NCBI GenBank assembly: GCA_018398765.1
Contig: JAHBMJ010000878.1
Location: 1 to 22,687 of the forward strand
Direction: 5' to 3'
From: Chromera velia
Lineage: Eukaryota > Sar > Chromeraceae
Length of the DNA: 22,687 nucleotides
Shown here: piece by piece, positions 1-7,733 of the stretch
How the letters are laid out: every line of letters starts with the position of its first letter
How positions within the stretch are numbered: the stretch's first letter is position 1
Notes under the pieces: model-generated
Database searches by the model: none
Seen by the model: the letters and a program-made list of their open reading frames with translations, nothing else
Told to the model about the DNA's origin: nothing
Position numbers and translations under genes: made by a program

Positions 1-650
1 ACGCATCTTCCCCCCGCTCGTCCGAGCGCTCATCGCCGACTTCCTTGGCCAGCACTACCCCACCAGCAGTCTAGTTGTCCCTTTCCATCTTGTTCCGTTT
101 GTATGCAGTAGCACGCAAGTGGTCGAGGCTTCGATAAGCCTGCTAGATGCGCTAGACGAAAGCTTACTAGATGATGCTTCGGTAGACCTAGTTGAACCTT
201 CTCCTAGTACAGCACTAGAGCGTGGTTTCCAAGCTACGGGCGTTTTACACTGTGTACAAACATTAGTGCACATAGGTGGATGGTGGTTGTGGACTCTCCA
301 AGCTCCAAGTGTGGTCAACTCCCGCCTCTTCCCGTCCTTCCCCCCCCTTCGATATGAAGGGCTTCTGGAGCGCATCACCGAGTCCCGTCTGGTGGTCCGT
401 GTACAGACTGCAGTCCTAGCGCAGCTTCTGGGAAACCTATAGACTTTGATACCATTGCCCCACTAGCATCTCCTTCAATACTAGCAGGACTTTACAACCT
501 TCAAAAACTAGTGTAAGACGCTCACCGCATGTTTGAAACCGGTGGTTCCCTCCACTCTCTGCTGCGGAACAAAAACGCCGAGCTTCTGTGTTTTGATCGG
601 CAGGTTACTGAACATCTCTATAATTTAGTGTCAAACATGCGAGCTCACGC
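1..650 (+). pseudogene. ORF1, unidentified protein, 5' truncated by window edge
   Basis: A coding-like frame runs from the window edge to about position 225 (for example DALDESLLDDASVDLVEPSP). It then appears to move to the -1 frame around 205-235 and continues (RWMVVVDSP, then IDFDTIAPLASPSILAGLYN) to 650. In that second frame a TGA near 355 and a TAA near 514 interrupt it. The amino-acid composition is that of a normal soluble protein, and I recognise no domain. The gene is broken at 651 by an LTR element; the rest of it lies at 2881-2920. Because the start is outside the window and a frame change is needed, this is annotated as a decayed or recoded gene. The exact point of the frame change is not certain. 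Confidence 0.5.
646..650. repeat. target-site duplication, left copy
   Basis: CACGC immediately left of the LTR element; its partner at 2876-2880 is TACGC (4 of 5, a C/T transition). Joining the two flanks restores the ORF1 frame across the insertion. Confidence 0.6.
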
Positions 651-1135
651 CGTAATAAGACAGTCAGCACAGGGAAGGATCGAAAGAGGTAGAGTGCTGA
701 CTGCCTATCACTAGGAAGAAAAGGGGTCGAGTGGAATGGAAAGATGGATGGAGATGTAGGTAGACGGTACAAGGGAATGTACCGTGAAGATCAGTGGGAG
801 AGCTATAAATATACCTAGGGAACTTTGGGATGTCCCCACGGAGAAATCTCGTGCAGAGACTTAGAGAGAGATCTCGTACAGAGAAGTCTGTTCGACAAGG
901 ACTCTTTGCTAGAACCTTGTATTTATTGTTTGTAATGCTTTGATTGCTTGCATGCATAAGATTGCATACATTTGTGCTGCATGGATTTACTGTAGATCAA
1001 ATTATTTAAATACAGTGTCAAGTGCCCTGGCATGCCTGATTAATTGGCTTGCATGGGTGTGGTGCGTATGTGTGGAGGCCGTGGTTTGATGCTTGGGCCT
1101 TTTTAGGGTCTTGAGTGTATAGGTGACACTTTACG
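651..1135 (-). repeat. 3' LTR (485 bp)
   Basis: Aligns over its whole length with 2401-2875, differing by about 26 substitutions and one 10-bp indel (extra AT-rich bases near 1000). On the minus strand it starts C/TGTAAAG and ends TCTTATTACG. The terminal G suggests the original CA end has mutated. Confidence 0.85.
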
Positions 1136-1149
1136 TGCATTCCTCTCTT
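1136..1149 (-). promoter_or_regulatory. polypurine tract of the LTR element
   Basis: On the minus strand AAAGAGAGGAA stands directly before the 3' LTR, the position from which plus-strand DNA synthesis is primed. Four bases (TGCA) separate it from the TGTAA start, or it abuts the LTR if the LTR begins at TGCA. Confidence 0.55.
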
Positions 1150-2370
1150 TGCAGTGGTAGTGTAGGAGGTAGATGCGACGGTAAGTGTGTGAGTATGTCT
1201 TTTCTTGTATCTGTGTCGTGTGTGTCTCATTACGTATATTTCCCTCCTTGTAGTAGTAGCAAGTATAGACGAGAAGGAAATTTGAATGGATTCAAAGAGA
1301 GCACAATGTGTCTATGTTTGGTTGCGTGCTTTGTGTGGGTAAGTTGTCGACGCTTTGTGCGATGCTTTGCTAGCTTTGCACTGCAAGTTTGAGTATGTGA
1401 TAGTGTGTGGATTGTGTGTGATTACAGCATAAACCCAGGCCCTGCTTCTTGTGTCTGCGAAACGAGGCGAAACAAGACGGGCAAAGACAGCAAGCTTTCT
1501 AGAGGAGAGCGTTACTTCACCCGCATGCGTACAATGGCTGTGTGGGTTAACTATTATAATATTTGTTTCGCGTTTGTTTGTGTGAATGCTTGACTACGTG
1601 TATGTTTGTGTATGTTTATGATCGTGAATTATAACTTGAAGCGAGAAGAGAAAAAATCTGTGCAGTCTGTCTTTCTTTCCCTTCCCTTACATGCTCTCCG
1701 CCTCCTTCTCCCTCGTGAAGAGATCCGAATGATGACGGCGTGTTGGGCTCCAGTGCTTGTAAGTGGTCCTTGTACGTCCTGCTGACCTTGTTGTTTGTAA
1801 TAAACCCACCGCAGCGGATGAGAGCCACCACAGAGGAGAAAAGAATCTTTGCTACGCCACAGAGGGGACGTAGCAGCCGCATACTGAGTTTTTCTCAGTT
1901 TGGTATGCAGGCGGGAAGCCCGACTTGGGTCACACTCCTTCCCACGTTGTGCATTATGGAAAGGGCGTGTGCGTTTATGCCAAAGCGAAGGCGGTTAGCA
2001 GATCACCAGAGTGAAGGTGGTCTGCAAATGTCCAAGCTACTGCGTGGAAGTGGAAGTGGTTGGTGGGCGCATGTGGGCGTTCTGCAGGTGTGGTGTTACT
2101 TGTACAGACAGGTCGTCAGTGCGTAACGATGAGTCTGTTACTGCTAAAGAAAGAGAGGCAGGAAGCTCCAAGAGAAGTGGAGTAGAGGAGGTTTGAGATA
2201 TAATCGTGGTTGATAGCTTCGAGTGGAGAGGCACTGCCACAAAGAACATAGACGTACATTCCTCGAGAAGGAAAACATCTGTGGAAAGAAGAGAAGGTCA
2301 GACGATGGCGTCCAAAGACAGAGAAACGACCATCGGTCTTCCAAAAGTTTGTGAGAAGTGAAAAAAGGCT
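1150..2370 (-). other. internal region of the LTR element, no recognisable gene
   Basis: About 1.2 kb between the purine tract and the primer-binding site. Six-frame reading gives only short frames without retroelement motifs. Several stretches look like splice sites on the plus strand (CTTTGCAG near 1155, GGTAAGT near 1180 and 1339), but no convincing exons join up. Confidence 0.5.
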
Positions 2371-2400
2371 GCCCCGGTTCCATCCCGGGAGCCGGCACCA
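2371..2400 (-). promoter_or_regulatory. tRNA primer-binding site
   Basis: Two bases inside the 5' LTR the minus strand reads TGGTGCCGGCTCCCGGGA, the classical 18-nt complement of a tRNA 3' end. The plus strand correspondingly reads as a tRNA tail: a 5-bp T-stem (CCCGG/CCGGG) closing a 7-base TTCCATC loop, a 7-base acceptor strand AGCCGGC, discriminator A, then CCA. Position 57 of the T-loop is C rather than a purine. The tRNA identity cannot be read from this piece alone. Confidence 0.8.
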
Positions 2401-2875
2401 TATAATAAGACAGTCAGCACAGGGAAGGATCGAAAGAGGTAGAGTGCTGACTGCCTATCACGAGGAAGAAAAAGGGTCGAGTGGAGTGGAAAGATGGATG
2501 GAGATGTAGGTAGACGGTACAAGGGAATGTACCGTGAAGATCAGTGGGAGAGCTATAAATGTACCTAGGGAACTTTGGGATGTCCCCACGGAGAAATCTC
2601 GTGCAGAGACTTAGAGAGAGATCTCGTACAGAGAAGTTTGTTCGACAAGGACTCTTTGCTAGAACCTTGTATTTATTGTTTATAATGCTTTGATTGCTTG
2701 CATGCATAAAATTGCAAGCATTTGTGCTGCATGGATTTACTATGGATCAATACAGTGTTGAGTGCCCCGGCATGCCTGATTGATTGGCTTATATGGGTGC
2801 GGTGCGTATGTGCGGAGGCCGCGGCTTGATGCTTGGGCCTTTCTATGGTCTTGAGTGCATAGGTGATACTTTACA
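2401..2875 (-). repeat. 5' LTR (475 bp)
   Basis: Partner of 651-1135. On the minus strand it starts TGTAAAG and ends TCTTATTATA, just before the primer-binding site. Confidence 0.85.
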
Positions 2876-2880
2876 TACGC
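2876..2880. repeat. target-site duplication, right copy
   Basis: TACGC directly after the LTR element, matching CACGC at 646-650 except for one C/T transition. Confidence 0.6.
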
Positions 2881-2920
2881 CGCGAGGCTCATTGCTTCTG
2901 CACCCGGGCCTGTAAGATAA
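2881..2920 (+). pseudogene. 3' end of ORF1, displaced by the LTR insertion
   Basis: Removing the LTR element and one duplication copy makes the ORF1 frame continue from NMRAHA into ARLIASAPGPVR and a TAA stop at 2918-2920. This restores a plausible C-terminus, and shows the LTR element landed inside an existing reading frame. The next ORF begins 12 A-rich nucleotides later. Confidence 0.6.
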
Positions 2921-2932
2921 AAGAAAAAAAAT

Positions 2933-3805
2933 ATGCCTGCTGGTGGAGCTATTGCATGTCTAATCAACGCAAACCGTCCAATTCTCTATGTGCTAGAAAA
3001 CCCATTCCTAGCGTCTCCCTCGCTTATCAAAATTGGTAGCACGTTAAAGAACCCAGACCGTAGACTAGACCAGTACCACTTATGCTATCCGTGGGGTTTC
3101 AACATAATCTGTATCCTAGTGTTTCCGCCTGAGATCATACAAACGTGGCTCGACCACTTAGAACGGCTGCTCCTCGACTTATTCAGCGATTATAAGCTTA
3201 AAAGCCTAGTCCGGCTCTTTAACTCCCGACAAGAGTGGCTAATCAATGTTCTCAGGGCATATGTATTAGCAACGTTCCGATCCTTTCAGGACGACATCAT
3301 AAAACAAGTCTACCAAATTGATAGCCATCTATTCTCACCGGATTACGTCTTAGACTCCAGGCTGGAAGTAGCCCTTCCACCCAAATCGTCATCATGGTTT
3401 CGAGATGAACATAGAATCCCATCTTCCATAGGTCTCCAGCCATATGAAAAAGAGACTAACCAAGCAGCCCATGAATTACAGTAGAAGCAGACAAACGAAC
3501 AGGTCAAAATGATGAACGTTCAGGAAATTCGGTGGATGGCTGGGTTTGACTACCAAGCACCGGCTTCGAGGGAGGCCGATCTGCTCCGCCAATACTTAAG
3601 AGCCAAAGGAGGATTGGTCAACCTTGAACCTAGGGTTAACGCGCGGCAGTTTCAATCTAGCATGGAAACAAATCTAGAAGCAGACTCGGACTAGGAGATT
3701 GAAGAGATCTTAGATTTTGACGAAAGGCGTAATAGGTACAAAGTCCGGTAGAAGGACTATCCACTAGGTAAGGAAAACCCTCAATTTTCTTTTTTGGGGC
3801 ATTGA
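2933..3805 (+). pseudogene. ORF2: GIY-YIG/T5orf172-like nuclease domain with C-terminal chromodomain, interrupted by stops
   Basis: The ATG at 2933 opens a 183-codon frame. Residues about 17-37 (ILYVLENP followed by LIKIGST) fit the paired strands of a T5orf172/MUG113-type GIY-YIG domain. An Arg follows in the next helix (DRRLDQY), then a Glu in LERLLLDLF, and an REWF-like SRQEWL ends the domain. These are the positions expected for the catalytic Arg and Glu. The same frame continues past TAG at 3482-3484 and 3692-3694 into EIEEILDFDERRNRYKVR, TAG (3749-3751), KDYPLGKENP. That is a chromodomain-like segment in which the stop sits where chromodomains carry Trp. The final TGA is at 3803-3805. 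A chromodomain usually tethers a protein to methylated histone tails; here it would target a nuclease to chromatin (inference). Alternatives are a homing or transposon nuclease, or a captured viral gene. The three in-frame stops argue for a pseudogene unless stops are read through. Confidence 0.6.
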
Positions 3806-4217
3806 CTTAAAGTTTGTTCTTAGCGTCTGGCCTATACATCTTTCGTCACTTCCTTCTGTCTTGGTTACTGCTTTCACTGCTAGCTCTCTCTCTCATGCGA
3901 CCTCATACTTGACGCTCCTCCATCCGAATGCCTTCTTCGGCATTTACTAAGTACTTCTTACCCCTCAGTCATGACCAGCGCACTGCCTACTCCTCTTTCC
4001 TCCCAGCCATAGTTGCACAAGTACACTGTACTACACTGTACTACACTGTACTGTACTGTACTACTGTACTATGACATCTACACTGTACTGTACTACTGTA
4101 CTAGACCTTAAAAATTTTTTTTTTCTATTTTTAGCGTCCTAGGGGGTTTCTTAACCTACGTTAATGCTCTATGAACGTGTGCTAAGTTATGATATAGTGA
4201 TTATGAATTACAGTGAC
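3806..4217. other. non-coding interval with short repeats
   Basis: No supported gene. It holds a 6-bp-stem hairpin near 3929-3946 (AATGCC/GGCATT), the ACTGT array at 4018-4103, and an A/T run near 4110-4130. Confidence 0.5.
4018..4103. repeat. ACTGT pentanucleotide array, imperfect
   Basis: Repeated CTGTA/ACTGT units with spacers. A second array of the same motif lies at 5234-5284, in the 3' region of RT-A. Confidence 0.85.
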
Positions 4218-4488
4218 TTAGAAAGGAGCCTTTCTGAACTCCGGTCCGATGCTCTTCAGGTATTCAACCGCCATCTCTCCATCTAGCTCATCATCAAATG
4301 CCTCGGCAGACTTGTCCGATGCAAGGTCGAATCCTTGGATTCCTAAAATCTAGGTCTCTCTTCTGTAGTGCCCAGCGTTCCTCTGATGAACCCTTTGATG
4401 AACATTCTGCCCGCAGCTTAGCCACCAGCTTCTTGTAGGCCTGCTTCACATCGCTCTTGCAAGAGAGACAAGACATACACATACACAC
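4218..4488 (-). pseudogene. small unidentified coding remnant, frameshifted
   Basis: Minus-strand coding-like text reads SDVKQAYKKLVAKLRAEC, then SKGSSEERWALQKRD. After a one-base shift near 4345 it continues FDLASDKSAEAFDDELDGE and AVEYLKSIGPEFRKAPF to a TAA at 4218-4220. The upstream end runs into a CA repeat, so the true start is unclear; a pyrimidine-rich stretch ending CAAG just before SDVKQ could be a splice acceptor. SDVKQAYKKLVAKL weakly recalls helix II of a J-domain, but no HPD follows, so I do not assign that family. The plus strand over 4411-4488 is also partly open. Confidence 0.45.
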
Positions 4489-4494
4489 ACACAG

Positions 4495-4956
4495 GGCTTC
4501 ACTAAAATCGCTGACGTTTTTTTCCAGAATTTTTAGTACGATGTTCGACGTGACGGCGACGTCCCCTCCTCTCGTTACCTCAGGCTTGAGCAGCTCTCAT
4601 ATGTAGCTCACAGAGAGTACCAGTCAAAGAGACAGGAGTTTCAAGATTTGCTTGAAAGTAAGGGGTACCTGCAAGTTGTTATGAAGAGTATTGCTCCTCA
4701 ATACAAGTGGATCATCATCAATTCGTCTGATGATGAATTGAATGAGAGGTACCACTTCCATTAGCCTCATGAGGTGGAAGTGGAGTGTCTGTATTGTAAA
4801 CAGGTGCGACGCTGTCATCCCCGACGATATACAGTTAAGCTGAAGAGGGGGCGTCGCAGCCTGTACTGCCTTGCGCCACTCCGACATCATCTACAAGGAC
4901 ATCGTTGCCCTGGATTTCCTCCGCCTCTCGACTTCAACATAGAAAACCTCGTCTAA
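4495..4956 (+). pseudogene. unidentified coding remnant with Cys-rich segment
   Basis: One plus-strand frame reads TKIADVFFQNF, TAG (4534-4536), YDVRRDGDVPSSRYLRLEQL, then GYLQVVMKSIAPQYKWIII and NSSDDELNERYHF. A TAG at 4762-4764 follows, then PHEVEVECLYCKQVRRCHPR, and the frame ends TAA at 4954-4956. Two internal stops in about 150 codons is well below chance. The CxxC with further Cys and His (CLYC, RRCH, YCL, HRC) could bind zinc. TTTTTAG before YDVRR could be a 3' splice site, which would explain the first stop. No family recognised. Confidence 0.5.
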
Positions 4957-5165
4957 GAACCCAAGGAGTGGAACAAAAACCTTGTATTCCCATGGTTGAG
5001 AGGCTTCACTTGAAGCCATCTTTTTTTCTAATTTATGTTTACTATGAAAATATAATGAACACTCACTAAAACACTAGTAAAAAGTTACTAAAAACATATT
5101 AAGGAAAAGTAGACTTTAAGTTACAATAAATTAAGTAGCCTAAAACTTAGCTTAAAGGCTTATAA
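4957..5165. other. AT-rich non-coding stretch
   Basis: Strongly A/T-rich compared with its flanks and without an open frame. It contains a near-perfect stem (GGCTTCA, CT loop, TGAAGCC) around 5009-5024. It lies between the 4495-4956 remnant and the 3' end of RT-A. Confidence 0.5.
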
Positions 5166-5202
5166 AAACATAGTGGGACGAGCAGCGGGCGGCCCGCCCA
5201 GC

Positions 5203-6816
5203 TTAGTGAAGCAGAGCGGGGCAGGCCGTTCGAACTGTACTGTACTGTACTGTACTAGTTTTGCCTTTACACTGTACTGTACTAGTGCAACTATGCTCCC
5301 AGCCCTCCCCCTGCACTCCTCTGGTCCCCCAAATGCACGCGCTTACCGCTTTCAGGTGGGCAATCTGCAGTCGGGCTCGGATCCGGCCGTACGTCTTGCT
5401 CACGTGTTGCCCCCATTTCTCACTCAATCGCTCTGCCACCCTCTTCAAGAACATCTTTGCCTCCCCCTCCATCGTCCCGTCAACCGCACTCATGAGTGGG
5501 GTGAAGTCGCACCCTCTGTCCACGCTTGCCTGCCCATGTTTCCTTTTTTTTTCTTCTACTGCTACTTTGAGGGCTTGAGTCCAGGTCACCTTCTCCCTCG
5601 AGGCAGCGTATGGGTTTATCACCCTGGTATCGAAAATTGCCAGCCTCTGTGGAGCATAGGCCCCCCGGACTTGGAAGTCCCCCCTTAGCGCCGGACATCC
5701 CTGTACCTCCCTTTCCTCCCTAATGATCGGCTCCTTTGCGTGAACCGCTCCCGCGGGGTATGCTTCTACTGTTAGACTCGCCCATGTATGGTTAACTTCG
5801 TCATGTCGCAGCGTGGGCAGTCCCCCTACTGGGCAGTTAAAGGCGTGTTACAGACTCCACCTTCCCCCACATCCCTCACATCTGCTCTTCTCCCCCCCTA
5901 CCCTCTCCTGATATCGGATTGTCATCGCATCCCAAAATTTGTCTGGGCTGAGATTCATTCCGTGTTCCTTCAGGGGGGTGGCCATCAGCCATCCTGACTG
6001 CCTCTTTTCTTTTGACTGCCTGACTTCCTCACACTAGTCTTCACTAGCTGCCTGCCCTAACTGGCTGCCTAACCTCTCCCACTCCTTCTCTACTGCTTCT
6101 TTTACTGCTTCTTTGTAGGCTGCCCTTACCTTCTGCCCCCTCTTCACATGCTCGTCTGCGTCTATGTCCTCTCCGCGAAGGATGGCCTCTGTGATCGCTT
6201 CACTGGCTGTGGCTGAGGTCTTGTAGTCCCTGTCCGCTGTTTTGGTGGGTTTAGGGATGCCTAGGCCTAGCAGTCGGACCGGGAGGGCGGCAACGTCTCT
6301 CACCCACACGTCGTGTTGGATGGGGGGCCCTCCGTTCCGTCGTCCTTTCATCAGGGCAGGGATGAGGCGGTCTCTGATCATGCCTTCCAGCTGCCCCATC
6401 TGTCCCCCCGCCCCTGGCACTACCCACGCCACAAACTTCCATTCATGTTGCAAAGATTTTGAACAGGCTGCGTATGCTTCGTGTGGGGTAAATTCTGCTG
6501 CTGTTGCGACTCTCTCTACGTTTCTAGCCCACTCCTTCACCTTCTCCTGCACCCATTTCTCTCTGTGTGTGTCCATGCCTACATGCCCCCCTAGGAGACG
6601 CATCCCCTCTACTATCTGCAGGTCGGGGAACTCTGCAAAAATCTCCTTGGCTTTCTGCAGAAATTGCGGGAGCACTGCAAGGATTAACTTGTCTATCTCC
6701 ACTACATACCCTGCCGCGGGCCCCCTCTTGACTAACTCGCATAACCATGCTCGCAGCTGGCGCAACCAGCCGGTATTGGACACGTTATCCGCATACCAGA
6801 GCTGGTGCCAGTATTT
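5203..6816 (-). pseudogene. RT-A C-terminal half: RT motif C/thumb, CCHC knuckle, restriction-like endonuclease
   Basis: Reading down the minus strand: YWHQLWYADNVSNTGWL at about 6813-6770 is RT motif C, with Asn replacing the second Asp of YADD (6784-6795). The thumb region follows (GMRLLGGHVG, KWVQEKVKEWARNVERV, HEAYAACSKSLQHEWKF). A TAG at 6034-6036 and a TAA at 5848-5850 interrupt the frame. CEGCGGRW (with Cys at 5878-5880 and 5869-5871), then HAFNCP, form a CCHC knuckle, followed by [21 protein letters not shown] and IFDTRVINP (Asp at 5629-5631) look like the acidic strands of a PD-(D/E)XK restriction-like endonuclease; the family's conserved tail follows ([20 protein letters not shown], then [20 protein letters not shown]). 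Such proteins nick target DNA and reverse-transcribe the element RNA there. Domain names are from family knowledge; the mutation and stops mean this copy is dead. Confidence 0.85.
5234..5284. repeat. ACTGT pentanucleotide array near the RT-A 3' end
   Basis: Two runs of ACTGT separated by about 18 bp. Short tandem arrays are common at the 3' ends of non-LTR elements; the same motif occurs at 4018-4103. Confidence 0.8.
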
Positions 6817-7261
6817 TTAGGGGGGATCAGGCTCCTGCTGTTGTTGCTTTTTCTTCTCCGTTCCGGCTGCCACCCCTGCATTCCATCTGTCTGCTGTGAA
6901 AAACCAGTCGCTTCCGTTTCAGGCCGACGCGGAGGCGGTTGAAGAGGATGATGCTGTGCGATGCGAATCGCCAAGGGGTGGGGCTGGTGGGCGAGCTGAG
7001 GGGGAGGTACGAGTGGAGGGAGGAGGGGGAGGAGGAGGAGGAGGACGAGGAGGAAGAGGCATGGAGGGAGGAGGAGGAGGATGAAATGGGGGAGGAAGCT
7101 GAAGATGATGAAAGGGCGGCTGCCTGTCTACCTGTCTTGTGTATCGGGTTGTCCTCTCTTCCTGTCTGGTTTGGCGTATGAGTGGTTGTGGCGGTGGGTA
7201 TGTGCTCTTCGGCTTCCTGTCTTCTGTCTCTTGCCCCTGTCTGTTTCTTCCTGTTTGTCTG
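6817..7261 (-). pseudogene. RT-A interdomain linker: Arg/Gln repeat then poly-Pro, in frame
   Basis: The minus-strand frame that carries motif C stays open upstream through 6919-7261 (stops only at 6817-6819 and 6919-6921). It begins as the broken end of the 14-codon repeat (AARQTGRNRQGQETEDR), changes to Thr/Arg/Gln-rich and then Pro-rich sequence, and ends in Ser/Ala. On the plus strand the Pro-rich part is a GGA/GAG tract (7005-7095). An insertion of this size between RT motifs B and C is unusual for the family. The frame could be open only because of low complexity. Confidence 0.5.
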
Positions 7262-7266
7262 GCTGC
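7262..7266. repeat. target-site duplication of the TIR element, left
   Basis: GCTGC, identical to 11976-11980. Confidence 0.75.
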
Positions 7267-7316
7267 AAGGAAAAATTTTTCAAAACGGTCTCCAACACCA
7301 AAACGGTCTCCAAAAT
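7267..7316 (+). repeat. left terminal inverted repeat
   Basis: Pairs with 11926-11975 on the other strand at roughly 85-90% identity. Inside, AAAACGGTCTCC occurs twice, 18 bp apart, as expected of a repeated transposase-binding box (inference). Confidence 0.8.
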
Positions 7317-7733
7317 AACCCTCTCCCGCAGGCATGTTTGGGCAGTAAACAGTGGTTAAAAAGTAGAAACAAAGAGTTTTAAACATTCTGCAAGTGCATT
7401 TTTGCGTTCATGAATCATAGTTAGCGAGTGCTGTAGAAAAAATGTATTGCGCCTGCACGTATGACAGTGCGTGACCGAGTGCAAGCCTGTGTCCGCGCGC
7501 CCCCCCAAATAATTAATAGTCCGTGGCAGCTGCGCGTACTGTGGCTCGCAAAGCTTTCAAGGGGATTTAAAATTGGATCGGAATCCGATTTTGACGCACG
7601 CGCATGGTAGAATTGATGCAGCATGCATGAGCTCTGATTTGACAAAGGTTTTAATAAGCTAGTCACACTGCATATTTCTCTTTATACTGCCCATGAAGTG
7701 TTTACTGTTCACCGCTCATGTTTCCTAATGTTC
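7317..7733. other. left interior of the TIR element, no gene seen
   Basis: Only short unconvincing frames. A near-palindrome (ATCGGAATCCGAT) lies near 7577-7589. Confidence 0.4.

Larger units (their letters stand above)
651..2875 (-). mobile_element. non-autonomous LTR retrotransposon (about 2.2 kb) inserted in ORF1
   Basis: Two direct repeats of about 480 bp bound a 1.26-kb interior. Read on the minus strand, the repeat begins TGTAA and ends TTACA; each copy has lost one terminal base pair by mutation. A primer-binding site follows the 5' LTR and a purine tract precedes the 3' LTR. The interior (1140-2370) has no gag, protease, RT or integrase motif in any frame; the open frames there are short and unlike proteins. 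The element would therefore depend on enzymes supplied in trans, like TRIM or LARD elements. The right boundary is uncertain by about 4 bp, because the purine tract would abut a TGCA start better than TGTAA. Confidence 0.8.

Noticed and set aside
2371-2400. A tRNA gene
   Set aside because: Only the T-arm, acceptor strand and CCA are present; no D-arm, anticodon arm or 5' acceptor strand upstream. Encoded CCA next to an LTR fits a primer-binding site.
664-2707. Paired 97-codon minus-strand ORFs at 664-957 and 2414-2707 as a duplicated gene
   Set aside because: They are the same frame within the two LTRs, with no motif; open by chance in the LTR.
4218-4488. DnaJ J-domain
   Set aside because: SDVKQAYKKLVAKL resembles one helix, but the HPD signature is absent; too little to assign.
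6242-6820. 192-codon plus-strand ORF
   Set aside because: Antisense shadow of the RT-A thumb region, which has clear family motifs on the minus strand.
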